Shown: in pieces, positions 45,281-60,200 of the stretch
Layout: each line of letters starts with the position of its first letter
Position numbering within the stretch: position 1 is the first letter of the stretch
Source: Cristatella mucedo
Taxonomy: Eukaryota; Bryozoa; Phylactolaemata; Cristatellidae
DNA: 64,000 bases
Reading direction: 5' to 3'
NCBI GenBank assembly: GCA_009760855.2
Contig: WPIO01000012.1
Location: 596,501 to 660,500 of the forward strand
The notes under the pieces: model-generated
The model's database searches: none
Told to the model about the DNA's origin: nothing
What the model saw: the letters and a program-made list of their open reading frames with translations, nothing else
Made by a program: the position numbers and the translations under genes

Positions 45281-48200
45281 TTAGCGAGACTTGGCATCCG
45301 GCGTTCTGATGACAACCTGAAAAGATTCATAACTGATAGAGAGAGTGCAAAATCCCGGCACCACCAACACACGTGAAATCAAAAGGCCACTAGATAATAG
45401 TAAAATAAAATAACATGTCTATGGCACTCTAAGAGAACTAAATCTCTTTCTAAGCACTTACATGTGCTGGAAAGAAAGCAAGTCGATTGAATAGACATCA
45501 CAAGCATGATTTCAATATGCAGAAGTTTGCTAAAGAAGTCACTCAGTAGTGAGTTCCAGGCCTTGGGAGTGTGGAATAGAAGTCTGATCTCCACAGAATT
45601 TGAGGCTGGTCAGAGGCACAGCTAGAGTGGGTGGTACTACAGAGAGCCTGATTAGGAAGTGATTTAAATATGCAGGCTGGAGCTAGAGAATGGTGGAGCA
45701 TATAAGCGAGTCACAGAACCCTGGGGTCGTTAAGCTGCTTGATGGAGGGCCACTTCAGGTCGGTAAGTGGTACAATGTGACACTTGTAACGTTACCTGCA
45801 AACAAACCTAGCTACTAGTTTTGCACGAACTGCATGCATTGCACATGCAGGAAGACCTGCAAGTAGTGACTTACAAAAATCTAGACGGGTGTGTCACACG
45901 AAGTTGCATATCAATGACAGCATAGCATATAATACAAATCGAGCTATTGGGATAGCTCGATTTTGCCATGGCAATAAATGCGTGTATCGAATTATCGAGT
46001 TGACATACACTAGTAGCTCAGTTTCTTCATTCTATGAGGATAACTATCTGGAATCAGGTGACTTATTACTCTGCCAATTAAGTACAACGTAGAGACCGTT
46101 TGACTGGAGATTTTTGTCAGCTATATGATAGACAAATTGATCGTAAAAGAAGCGACAGTGAATTGGGGAGCACAGGCATATGGAAATCAAAGAGAAAAGG
46201 GGTGGAATCGGAACAGGTCTGATATTTGGAAAAGCTCGGCATGCACGAAATCACTGTAACGTGAACACGTCGAGACAGAAGTGACAACTTTTACCAGAAC
46301 GAACGTGACAGTTCAGTCCGGCACCAGCCAGCTTGATTAGTCTTGGGCTGGAGACATGCAAGCTAGGCACTGTACTTCTGGATTGGCTACATAGACATCT
46401 GCCAAACTGCAAATAAGTTTGAGCAGATCATCATTAGCATACACTATAGTCAAGCTTTCAATGCGAAGCTAGTCAACTACTTCAGTTATCTATCACCCCT
46501 ACTTCCAAGCCATCAACCCACTTACGGGTCATTAACATCTGCAGCTGCCATCATGCTCCCAAGGTTGCTTGAGTATGCTACTGTTTTAGTTACCGTGGGG
46601 CTAAACTCCTTCCTTTTGCCAAAGGCCAGTTAGATATGTACAGGTTGACCCAAGTGAGGTCAACAATCAGCCTTAATTCCAAATCACAAGAAACTCGACC
46701 ACAACCACTGCAAAGCACGGTGCAAGCATGCAATGCCCGGTGCAAGCATGAAATGCCCACTCTGGGGCTTGGAGTTCTCTCTTTAGCTGCGCTTCCTTAT
46801 TCTTTTAGAAGGCATGCCAGCCAAAAATGGGGAGACACGGACAGTCTATCAGCATGGTCTGGAAAACTATACGGCAGAAGTATCAAAGAGAAGGTGTAGC
46901 ATCTGCAAATCCTTAAAGCTAAATAAATTTGAAGCAACAGCTAAGCACATCGAGAAAGAGCTAGACCTTACCCATCCCAAACTAATAATATAATAATAAT
47001 AAATTTACTATAGTGCCCTCAGAGAACTCAATCTCTTTCTAGGCACTTTACAATAGCTAGGCACTTTACAATAGGAACCAAAGAGTGAAGAGACCTAAAA
47101 GTGAGTGACAGAACCTTGAAGTGGATGCGTTGCTTGACTGGGAGCCAGTGTAGGTAGGCAAGAAGGGGTGTGATGTGGCAACTGACAAGCATAGCTGCAG
47201 AGTTTTGCACCATAATAATGCCTAATAATAAAAATAATAATACATTTGATACAACATCCTAAGGGAATTAAATCTCTTTCTAGGCACTTTACATTTGCCT
47301 AGCTGCAGAGTTTGGCACCAGCTGTTAGCACCTGATTGCACATGCCGGTGGACCAGCAAGCAGTGAATTACAGAAGTCATGACGGGATGTCACAGATGCA
47401 TGGACCAATTTAGATGTGATATCCCTGTCTAAAAAAGCCCGAATTTTACATTTGCATACCGCCCTCTGAGAACTTAACCTCTTTCTACACACGTAGCATA
47501 TACTGCCAAGGAAGCAGGAACATATGGTCAGTGGTAACATGCAGTGCCAACATGTACCATACGGTTAGTGGTAACATGCAGTGAAAGCATGCATATGCAC
47601 ACAAGATGGGTCTTAGCGACATGAGCATAAACACAAACTATGCACACATAATGACATGAGCAACACAAACTATGCACACATAAGCTGCACACCAGAGAAT
47701 GACTAGTCCTACCGTCTTAATTTCGTAGTATTCTTTCAGAGCATCCTCGCCCCTGAAAGAAGAAAAAATCCCCTTAGTACAAGACCACCGTAGATAGACA
47801 TGCAAATTATACTACATAATAACCTCTTGAAGTAGGAAATCGCTTTTAAAAATGGCATTAACTAATGTCGGTGAAACTTGCTAAAGAACATAAAAACGCA
47901 AGCCTTGAAGAACAGATTTGCTCCTGCGAAAACTGTTGCTCGGACACATTCAACCACTTTAGACAAGGCTTAAATGGGCATCGTGTTAAGTGTATGCTAG
48001 CATGGTATTCTCTCTAGGATTGCCCCTCGTAAACATTTCCATTCTAAAATGCGAAATTTAAGCCACCTGCGAACCAAGGCTATGCCTATTCATGACCAGG
48101 CCAGAGAGACTAGAGAAACTCGATGCACTTTGGTGGATGGTGGGGTAGCTATAGTTGGTGAATCACTTGGCTACGGTACCCCCAATTTTGCATGGGCCAT

Positions 48201-51200
48201 CGTTTGAATCGGTTGCCATCAGATCCCCACCAAAGAAATGAAAAAAGTGCCTCTCACAACTGTGATCTACCGACCCCATCTGTTTCTGGAATGCATCAAC
48301 AAAATATTCCTGTACGACAGGCCATGATTGATCGCTGGAGACTTTAACATTCACATTAACATGAATGTCAACAGTGCCAGGCAAGGCAGCTTCGTGTTAG
48401 GCAAGGCAGCTTCGCAGCCTGCCAAGCCGACCCCAATGGCAACAACCATCCCACTGCAAACCTGAAGTCGACCAGCCAGCACCGCTCTCGACACCACAGT
48501 GGGCTGCTGGTTCCCCATCCTGGCGTCCCACTATCTTACGCAATCACTGGCGTTCACGAGTGAGCGAGGAGGCCACGAGAGGAGAGACCACTTACAACTC
48601 TTTGCCGTATCCGGACCGTTTAAAGCCGCCGAAGGGTGTGGTGGCAGTGATCATGTCGTAGCAGTTCACCCTAGAAGCAAACCAAACGGTGTGCAAGATG
48701 GCACACACCAGCATCTAAGCACCAGCGCACTCGCGCACAACACGGCCGGTACATGCATCGACGCCGAACGTGACACCGGGCAGGCAGAAACGACTAAACC
48801 ACATGCCTCACTGCCTGCCTTTCTGCTGCCTGCCTGCCGCTCACCAAACCGAGCCACCTTTGACGCTGTGAGCAATGGCCAGAGCCTTGTTGATGTCCTT
48901 GGTGAAAACGCCAGCGGCGAGGCCGTACGTGGTGGCGTTTGCGCGGTTGACCACGTCATCAACGTTGCTAAACCTTATGATAGACTGCACCGGGCCGAAT
49001 ATCTAAATAAGAGGGGGAAAAGAAACGGCCTACTGAGGCTGCCCGATGCACGACTTGACTCCTCTATTTTCTTTTTTTTGCAAAGCTGACAGCCAGCACC
49101 AGCAGCTAACCAGTCAGCCGAACAGCAAAGAGGGCAGAGGCTTAATGCAAGGATCACCTCGCTACACTTTCTGACCGGCAGTAGGAGAGGTCGAGGAATG
49201 ACGAGTCGGGTCAATGCTGCAGCCTGCTTCGAAAGAAGCACGAGCCAAGGCTCCAAGCGACACAGTGTGTGTGTGTGTGGGGGGGGGGGCTCACGAACAG
49301 AGCGATTGAGAGAGGGACATGGGCTACTGCCATCGCCAGCAGTCTATGGCGAGGTTGCCGAATCTGACCTCCTCCTGAGCGATCTTCATGTCGTCACGAA
49401 CTTCGGAGAACACGGTCGGCTGAACAAAGAAGCCTTTACCGCTGCCTGCCGGCGCTCCGCCGAACTCCACCTTGGCTCCCTGCTGCTTGCCGCTCTCGAT
49501 GTAGCTCAGCACCCTCTGGAACTGCTCGCTGTCGACCTGGCAGGCGGACAGATGATGCTCCAGGCTGAGGCTCCAAAAGGTTGGCCCGCACGAAGAAACG
49601 CCAGAGCCCCGAGAGACTAGGCTCGCTAGCCCAGGGGTAGCGCGCGGTCCAAGGATCTCGAGAGCAATACGCGAGTGCCAGCGCAACATCTGCAAGGCAA
49701 CAGCAGCACGTGACTGCAATAACACCGCCTAGCCTAGATGCCTAGACGCTGTAGTGTGCATGCTTGCTGATGAAACTCCACTTCTCTCAAAATATCTGCG
49801 CCGGCTACTGCTTTCTTTACACGAAGGCGACCTCCTTCAACAACTGCATGGCAAGACGAATGCAAAGAGCTAGGCGGCAAACCGGAAGCATACGAACTGC
49901 GGCTGCTCTGCAGCCATGCTAATACTCAGACGAAAAATCTCGTTCATTAAGGCTTGCAACAAAAGCACGAGTAGTACTGGATCAATCTGGACTCGTGTCG
50001 AACGGGATGATCAAACGGTAAACGAGGCACGGACACCACCTTTGTTTGCAGGCAATTAGCCAGGAGCACACAAAAACCGGCCAGTTTAGAGGGCTTCTGA
50101 GAGCCGTGTCACGGGTTTCAATCGCCATTTGATTGCAACTAAGTCACACCACGGGGCTCAACGACGAGCTGGAGGTGACCACGATTCAAATTTGGAGAAC
50201 ACCTGGAACATTAACCGTGGCACTTCTTTGCACCGGCAAAGGCTTTAACCGGCCTGCTTAAGTGCATCTACAGCTAGGCAAGACACGATTCTAAGATTGT
50301 AGACATCAGTGACCCAGGTACGAACAAAAATCGTTAAACTGTAGTTTCTGATTAAGAAATAACTTGATGAACCTTCAGAAACTTGTCCATTTATCAACTC
50401 AATCAGAGCACCAGTCAAACTTCCAGAATTGAACTTGTCCCTCGCAGCCTTTTACTCACACCAGAGCTTTGGTATAGGTATTGGATTCTAATAAACAAAA
50501 ATTCGTGTTCACAAGGCAAACATAGCAGAGAAGCATGGCCGAGAAAATGGTCGTCTCACAATATTGCAGAGCAGCTGCTATTTGAAGCACTGCACTTTGA
50601 AGCAGCTGACAGGTCAGCATCGTCGCTGCAAAAGCCTGGTGCATAAAACGTGGCTTAACTACGAATGCCGGGGTGAGCAAATGCCGGGGTGAGGCTTACG
50701 GCAAGCACTACCGTCGGAGTTGCCACATGACACCACTTCTCGCCGACCTGCACTGGCTCCCAGTCAAGCAACGCATCGACTTCAAGGTTCTGTTGCTCAC
50801 TTTTAGACCCCTTCATTCTTTGGCTCCAGCCTACCTATCAGATCCACTCCCCCGCCAGGCTAAGCATCGTACCACACGCTTTTCGGAATCTAATTGTTTA
50901 CCTATACCTCGTACAAACGTCAAATCCTTTGGAGACCGTGCCTTTAGTTCGTATGCTCTCAAAGCCTGGAACTCACTCCCGGCTTGCGTCACGACATCCC
51001 CCTGACTTGACCACATTTAAAAAAAAGCTGAAAACATATCTATTTATCACAGCATTTAGTGGGTCCCTGTGATTTGTTCTTTATGTGCTTATGCGTGCTG
51101 ACACTGTGCATGCTGCCACTAACCATACTTGCATGCTGACCCTATGCATGTCACCGCTAACCATGTTATGCTTGCTGTTATTGAGCATGCTATCACTAAC

Positions 51201-54200
51201 CATTCGATCATGCTCCCTTTGCAGCGAGTGTAAAGTACCTAAAAAAGAGATGGAGTTATCTGAGGGCGCTATATCAAGTATACTATTATTATTATTATTG
51301 GATTGGCAGCACTGCGAGACCACTAGACAATATGTACCGCTCGAGAGGCTGGAACGTTGAGCAGACGCATCGCTCAGTAGCTGGCCAGTGCCTGGCTCAT
51401 GCGGCAGGGTCAGGTCCAGGAGCCTGGTGCGACTAGCAACAGCCACCGGGTTCTCACCTGAGGTCCCTGCTGTGTCTTCTCGTCGTATGGATCGCCCACG
51501 ACCCTCTGAGCCGCCATTGCACGCGAGCGGCTCACGAAGTCGTCGTAGACGTCGTCGTGCACGTAGACGCGCGAGGGGGCGCAGCAGCTCTGGCCGGCAT
51601 TGCCCATCATGGCATCGTGACACCATGATGTCGCTTCGTTCACTACAATACGGCACGTGTGATTTGGCAACACTTCCAGGAGCACGATTGTGTGTCATCC
51701 TGCGTGCACGCGTGACAAGCTCTGTCGAAAACTAAATGCACCAACGCGAAATCAGGATAGCAGCATAATAATAATAATAATAATATTGCACTTGATAAAG
51801 CGCCCTCAGAGAACTTAATCTCTTTCTAGGCGCTTTACATTTGCTGCAAAGTGATACGCAATAGAATAGTAAGTAAAATCATGCTTGAAAAACAAACAAA
51901 ATGAATAACATGGTTAGGGGTTACATGCACTGGGTCAGCATGCAAATGTGGTTAGTGGCAGCATGAATAGTGTCAGCACACATAAGCACATCGAGGACGA
52001 ATCACAAGGACCCACTAAATGCTGTCCTAAATAGGTATGTTTTTAAGTTTCTTTTAAATGTGGTCAGGTCGGGGGATGTTCTGATGCAGGTCGGGAGGGA
52101 GTTCCAGGCTGTGGGAGCATACGAGCTAAATGCACGGTCTCCAAAGGATTTAAGGTTTGTACGAGGTATTTCTAGACTGTTAGATTCCGAAAAGCGAGTG
52201 GTACGAAGCTTTGCCTGATGGGGTAGTATATCTGAAAGATAGGCTGGAGCCATAGATGAATGAAGAGACCTAAAAGTGAGCGACAAAACCTTGAAGTCAA
52301 TCCGTTGCTTGACTGGTAACCAGTGCAGGTCGGCGAGAAGTGGAGTAATGTGGCAACTGCGACGCTCACGACAGACAAGCCTAGCTGCAGAGTTTTGCAC
52401 CAGCTGCAATCGCCTGATCGCACATGCTGGTAGGCCAGTAAGCAGTGAGTTGCAGAAGTCGAGACGAGATGTCACGAATGCATGGACCAACTTGGACGTG
52501 GTATCCTTATCTAAACAAGCCCTAATTTTAGCAATGTTATGAAGCTGAAAATAGGCTGATTTGACTGTGGAGCTGATGTGGTCGTCTAACGAGAGGTCGC
52601 TTTGGAATATGACACCTAGATTTTGAGCTGATGCAACTGGAGATATGCTGGCAGAGCCAATTTTGAAAGTCAGCCTTTCCAATTTCTGAATAACACTAGG
52701 TTTGCCCATAACTAGTAAGTTAGTTTTATCATCGTTTAGTTTTAGAAAATTTGCTGCCATCCATGATCGGATGTCATCAATGCATGCAGCAAGTGAGTTG
52801 AGAGAATTTGAGATGCTCGAAGGCTGGGAGGGATCAAAGCAAAGGTACAACTGAGTGTCATCCGCATAGAAGTGAAAGCCTAGGTTGTGCTTGGCAATCA
52901 CATCAGCGAGAGGGAGAGTATAAACGGTGAAAAGGACCGGACCTAGCACAGAGCCCTGAGGTACTCCATATTTTAGAGGTACTTCAGATGATCTTTGTCC
53001 ATTCACGTCAACACTCTGGAGTCTCCCACTGAGATAGGACCTGAACCACTGCAGAGCAGTGCCAGTGATGCCCAGGCGAGATGAGAGGCGCTCTAGAAGT
53101 ACTTTGTGATCGATGGTATCAAAAGCTGCCGAAAGATCGAGCAAAACAAGAAGAGACACTCTACCCATGTCTGCATTCCTAAGTAGGTCGTTGTATACCC
53201 GAAGCAATGCTGACTCTGTGGAGTGATTAGCTCTAAAGCCAGACTGGAACTTACTAGCAAGGTGTGAGGTTTCGATATACGAGTTCAGCTGGTCTGCCAC
53301 GACCCGTTCCAGTGTCTTTGATAGGAATGGTAGAAGGGAGACTGGGCGGTAGTTGCTTAAGTTCTCTTGGTCTAGTGTAGCTTTCTTGAGAAGTGGCCTG
53401 ACTACTGCTTTTTTGAAAGGTGCTGGGACCTGACCTGAGGCTAATGACATATTAATGATGTTGGTTATGCATGGCAGCAGCAGATCAATGCAACGTAGGA
53501 GCAGGACAGTGGGAATAGGGTCCAGTGGACTTGTTGTCTTCTTTGATTGAGATACGAGCTTTAGGACTACATCACTAGTGACCTGTTTAAATGCAGACAT
53601 TGAGGCGCAGCCAGGAACCGAGGAACAGCATTCTAGTGGGAAGGTTGTCATCGCAGGGATGGATTCCCTGATTTTGTCTATCTTCTGCACAAAGAATCGA
53701 GAGAAGCGATCGGCTAGATCATCACAAGGATCATCTGGTAAGGAGCTAACCTGGGAACGGTTGAGGAGATGGTTTATTGTCGACATCAGCATTTTTGGAT
53801 TGTGCATCTGTGATTCAACAATGTTTCTATAGAAGCTAGACTTAGCCTTTGCTAGGATCGATTGGTACGACCTACAGTAGTCTTCATATGCCTGTCGATG
53901 GACAGTTAGTCCGGATCTTTTAAGTGTTCAGGCTGGACGACCTACAAGTAGTGAGGTTCAGAAGTCTAGTCTTGACGCTGTGAATGCATGGATAAGCCTG
54001 TCTGGCGTCCTTAGCTTAGCGTTTTTTTTCGACGTAACAACGGTGAAAGTTGGCAGACTTGACCGGAGCTCGTGTGCTTATTTAGTGAAAGCCTTTTTTG
54101 GCACGCAGATACTGGTCGAGCCGATTTGGAAGGTTTGGCTGTCCAGTAAAAAGCATCGCCGGCAATCTAAGCCTCTTCCCAAAAGCATCCTCTGAGTGCC

Positions 54201-57200
54201 AGCAGCAGATGAGCATATGAGGGCTCACAACAAAAGAGCAATCTGTCATGCTGATTTATCATGCTTCTTGTTATCCGAGGGTGCAACCGACAGGTTCGAT
54301 CAGCCAGGCACCACTGCGACTTTGGGGGGCAGGGCTGAGTTCGAGAGCACCAGCAGCAGCAGCAGCAGTCTGAAACATGCAGACATGCAGAAAGAGTGCT
54401 GCTCGTCCGAAGTCCTATCAATCTTTGCATTGACAGCAGAACAGCTTAATTGGTAAAGCACAGGGGCACAAACTAGAGGTTTATGGTAGCTCCCGCTTAA
54501 GAATTCTGTTCTGCTCTCAATCCCATTGCACACTGCCTCCGGTCGTTATGCATTCTCAAATCAGAGTAGTGACATGCGTCCATGCCAATCACAGCAGTGC
54601 AGAGTGGGCAAATTGCTATTCTGGTATGCCGATGACTCACACTGACAGCTGCTAATAGGGAAGAAAACAAGTCGTTTGTCATCCATACCAGCAGCAAGAT
54701 CAAAGCCCAGCCAGACTTTCCACTATTGCCACCCCTGGAGCATTCCTGGATGCGGCTGCCTCTACCAGGTTCGTGAATTGGGCTCACGCTGTTGATTTGT
54801 TTGCTGCGATCGAGACCTGGCTAGAATCACTAACTGCTCGATTATAACCGATGTCACATCCACAGGCTTCTCTTTGTTTCATACCCTGACGTATATAAAA
54901 TTAGTAGTGGAGCAGCAATTGTTGCTAGTTATAGGCTGAATTGTAAGCTGGTTGCAGCGTGTATTGATGACATTTGAATGGCGGCAAACTTTCTCAAATC
55001 GAACGACCGTAAAACCAACTGCTAATATGGGCAAGCTAATATGATATTCAGAAACTGGACAGCCAAACCTTCCAAATCGGCTCGACCAGTATCTGCGTGC
55101 CCTTATCCAAAAAAGGCTTTCACTAAATAAGCACACGAGCTCCGGTCAAGTCTGCCAACTTTCACCGTTGTTACGTCGAAAAAAAACGCTAAGCTAAGGA
55201 CGCCAGACAGGCTTATCCATGCATTCACAGCGTCAAGACTAGACTTCTGAACCTCACTACTTGTAGGTCGTCCAGCCTGAACACTTAAGTCGTTTACAAT
55301 AGGTGCAAAACTCGTGCTGCAGCTAGGCATTTCTTTTATAAACATCGCAACTAAAACTTTATACGATTGTTCCCCAATCTGCACCGGCTGCCCATCGAGC
55401 AGCTCATCAACTACAAGATTATGTCACTCACCTTTAGGTCCATCGATTTTTGCTCTGGCCTACCTATCTGAATAATTTTCACATCAGGCCCACCCCCATC
55501 ATACCACCCAGTTTTCTGACTCAGGTTAATAGCAGCAGAGGGCGAGGCACAGCGAGTGAGAGCTGAGCTGCACCGAGTACTTACGATCGGCATCGGCAAA
55601 AACGACGACCGGGCTCTTGCCTCCGAGCTCCATCGTGACTCGTTTCAGATTAGACTTGGCAGCGGCAACGGCCACAATTTGGCCGACCTGCAAGTGTGCA
55701 TAAAAATCTCTGCCAAAAGGCTGCTTCGACTTGAAACAAAGACGCACGGCGAGGCAGCACGAGGCTTCCGGTGTGCCAAGCAGGAGGCCAGGGGTGGCGG
55801 CAGCGAGAGAGCACCTCGGTCGAGCCGGTGAAGGCAATCTTGTCCACGTCCATGTGCTCCGATATGGCCGCTCCGGCCGTGGGTCCGTAGCCGGGGATGA
55901 TGTTCACCACACCCGGTGGGAAACCGGCCTAGCAAGTGCACAAAAAACCCGGCAGTGCACTGGTGCGCGTGCACCGAGCTCTAGCAAGAAATGCTGCCTA
56001 AAGGATAAGCAAAAGTGCACCGACTGCTCTGCGCTAGCAGCGTGTTACCAACACGTGCGCATATACACATGCACACGTACGCACACACACAGTTGCCGAA
56101 TGTCAGGTGCTCTGACGTCAGGCCAACTATCCTCGATCGGCCTATCCATCTGACCACCCTAGCACCTGCTGTGAACAAACAGAAGACAGTGAGAACAGCC
56201 GAGCTTTCGTAGAGTGAACCGGAGCCATCGACCCACCTCAATAATAATAATAACAACAATGCATTTGATATAGCATCCTCAGAAAAATCAATCTCTTTCT
56301 AGGCACTTTACATTACTGCTTTACACTCTGTACAATGGAACTCCGGCTGTTAGGTTCATGAGATCTTAAACCGAGCCCTAGAGTTCAAGGCATACGTCTA
56401 AAGAGCTACTCGGCCAGGCCATTTGGAAGTAATTGCAAGAATACTCTGCTGCAAAAGAATCCTCTCAATATGGCCATTGCTGCTGTGGCCATAAATTCGT
56501 TTGGGTAATTAAAGAGGGTTTTCGACGATGCCAGGCAAATAAAAGTTAAGTGAAGCATTTGTCAATATTTATTGACAGAGAATAACAAATACATATGCTG
56601 CTGTTATGAATGCATTTAGTGTGATGTAGTCCCTTTATGATTCTGTATTGTCTCTCTTGTTTTACCAAGCATAAAGACCGCAAGCTTTTGCACTGTCTCT
56701 TCTACTGTAGCACGTTTCACTGAGCCTGAGTTTTGGGCCCCGGCACTTCCCCCACCCACATCTGAGGTGGCATCTAGTAACGAGGAGGCAACGATTGTCA
56801 CGGTGCGTCTGTCGTAGGGAATGGTTTTTTCGGAAGAATGGGGCTGGGAGTTAACAGCTCGATCGTTTAGGTGGCAGCACATTCAGATCCGCACATTCAG
56901 CTCCCCAGCTCGATACACTAGCGCACTGCAGATCCTCTGCACAAGCAGCTTTTAGGCAGCCATAGCCGAGCCATTGCTGTGCGGCATGCCGGCCACACAG
57001 GCAAACACCAAGCAGAACGCCAAGCGCTGGCACTTGAGTAGTGCCCCGAATTGTGCGAACGAACCTCCTTGATGAGTGAGGCCACATAGAGGGCGCTCAG
57101 AGGCGTCTGCTCAGCGGGCTTCAGGACAATCGTGTTGCCACAGGCGAGCGCAGGTCCCAATTTCCATGACATCATCGAAATCGGGTAGTTCCACTGCAAG

Positions 57201-60200
57201 CAAGTACCAATGATGTTAAGGGGAAGCTATCGGGCGATCTTCGTGAGGCAAAGATGTACTGGGGAGATGGATCCTATGTTAAAACGAAATGCCTGGCCTG
57301 AATAGAACAAAGCCAGGCTGCAGAGAACGTATGACAAGGAAAAACTACATTACCAGTAATCACCACAAACGGGCACAAACAATTAAGCAGACACAACAAT
57401 AAACAAGGTGCCTGTCGGCTCATACAGTGAAACCCCGAGAAATGCAAGGCATGGGATGGAAGGCAAAGCATCACCACGGTGCCATTTCGGCAGATAGAAA
57501 TAATAGTGAAATATGATTCAAAATCATACTAAACTAGCAATGTGAAGCTTGGGTGAATATTTCGAGCACCCTGATAAATTTCGCATACTTTATCGGTGAA
57601 CAGCGCAAGTCCAGACTTGGTTAATACTTCATTCAATTTAGCAAGAACCGTTGGAAAGCATTCTATTCATCTCTGGGTACTGGATACCATGCCTTGCTTT
57701 GAGCCAGATCGGTTCAAGGCTGTGCATGCACAATAAATCGGACGTTCATCAAATAAATCATTAATCAAAGTTTGGCCCAAGTTCCCGATGAACTGCGTTT
57801 GCCAACCATCGAAATATATTCATTTAAAGTGCAATCCTTTGCATAGCCAAAAAACCTTAGCACACAATGGTGAGGACAAGCTGCAAAGAAATACCTTCCA
57901 AAACAACGACTATGTCAAAGGCTGCTAAAAAGTCGGCCCATTGCCCATTCTTGGCCCCATTTGTTATGCAGCTTGCAGCAGCCGAGCGGTCGTTTTAATT
58001 TCATCGAAATCTATGAGGATAACCTTTTCGCTTTGCATGGGCTGCGCTGGCAGACTTTAAGAATGAGCAGTACTTTGCTCTTACCGTTATAGCAAACAAA
58101 TATAAAGGGTAGGCAATCGGAGACACTAGTTCGACATGGAGTGCAGAGGTCAAATGCATGCCGCTGGCAGTTGGCAAGAACAAACAGACACACACTGACT
58201 TCACGCCTCACCAGTCAAGGCAGGTATACATGCCAGGCTCCAAACGATCCATGCTGCAATTGCATGGATGCTCGCTCGCACGCACACAAGCGGCAACATG
58301 AGCAAAGCCAAGCAAAACATTCGCACAGGCAACGACAGCTTGGTAATCCGAGTGCACGAGGCAAATTTTAAAAGGCACCTCAGCACGGCATAGGTTTCGC
58401 ACTACTCACGGGTATAATTTGGCCACACACGCCAATAGGCTCGAGCCTCGTATAGCAAAAATTAGGTCCATCTGAAACGAAGGAGAAAGTACCTTTAGCT
58501 TAAGTAGTGACCACGCATTTAATTAGGCAGGGATGCCTGACAAAGTACTCTCGAATTGTATTACATCAGCCAACGTGACTACGGAGCTGATGTGTACTCA
58601 TCTAGCGGATGATAATTTTGGAACAAGACACTCAAGATGCAGTGCTGGGGTAATAACCAAGGGATATGCTGGCAATGCTAAATTTAAGGGTACGATTCGA
58701 GAGAGGGTGATGCTATAGAGACCGTTATGGTAATCAATCGGGACATCAAAAGCCAGCTGCCCGCCTGTATAAAGCCCTGACTTGTGGATGAACAACATGC
58801 ATTACATTGGTAAGTTGGCTAGAACTTTAGGGATCACAGCTCTTGGTTCAGGGAGCACAGGTCGTGGTTCTCCTACCGAGGACGACTTCTTTTTTCAGAG
58901 CTATAAGATCGAACAGAGGTCTTGTTGCACTTGACAAATCTGAGCAAAGGTTTCCTAACTTTGCAGTACACCGGAAAAGGCACGAGCTCTTCATGCAAGC
59001 ATAATCTCGAAGTGCGCTAACGGTCTGTCCGTGCAACACTCGACAACAGCCATGAGCAGGATTACGTCAGCCTACCAATCACCTGCTGCCTACACCTACC
59101 GACGACTCCCCTTTCCAAAGTCGTGAGATGGTGAAAAGAACGATGAAACATTATCAAAATATAACGGCAAATTATAATGTCGAATGGAATTCTGCTTCCA
59201 CAGTGCTGCTGGCTGGGTGTTCTACCTGCTTCGGTAGGGGGATAACCAGGGGGCCTCACTCTGGCTGGTGGCACAAGACACTGCATACGGCTGCCTACTC
59301 GCTTTCCTGCTTGCATAGCACAAGACGACTCGCTTGCTACAAACGCCACGCCTCCTTCGTAAGAAACCATGGACCGGTCGTGGATTGCCTACGAAGCTGA
59401 TTCTTCGGAGCAGTGGCACATGCCTCATCGGCTGTGGCCACTTCGGCTGCGACGGCGTGAGTCGCAGCAGCACAGCTGGCCAGACGTGGGCACCAGCTAA
59501 AGCCCGAACAGCGCGGGCCTTGGTGGTGTGACTATTCGAAGTGTTTGTGGCTCTCTCGGTGGACGGAGGACGGTGGAGTATGCAGACAGTAACGATATAG
59601 CACGGTGATAAAGGAAACCACTGAAGGCTGCTCAACTAAAACTGTGTAACGAGTCAAAACCTATAGCCACCAACCGGTCTTTAAGCGCCGATGTCAGCTC
59701 AGTAAAGCCTGTCAAACCAAGGTCTCGGCGGTTTGCAGTTGCAGACACATGATGTTCATCTAGGGAGGGGGACAAGACCAGCGAAATGTTTCGATATGGG
59801 GGCAAGACCTACAAGATTTTGATGTAGGTGCAGCTAAAAACGTCATTAAGGAAAAATGATAGTGCTAAATCATAGCGTTTATTCGACACGAACTCGGCGG
59901 TTGCACATCGAGTTAAATTAAGACATTTCGTCATTTGTGACGGTCGGGAGCATAGCGCTAGGGGGTGGCCCAACCCTACAGTAGAAGGAGAGGCAAATGC
60001 CCCTGGCTCTGCAACTGACGGTTAGGTATCAAGCTAGCAGTAGAGCGCAAGCTCTCCTAGCCTGGAGCACAGTGGCAGTATTGTACTCAACTGCTATTGT
60101 GTCCATGCATACATGCGAACACAGATGCATGGCGATGAGCGCAGATGCATGGCGATGAGCGTACACAGCATCAGAAAAACGGCAGAGAGCAACGGCAGAG

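Noticed and set aside
53980-54195. Protein-coding gene shared by 53980-54195 (+) and 55103-55384 (-)
   Set aside because: The identical frames are the non-coding strand of the inverted LINE repeat. The opposite strand carries the LINE protein similarity.
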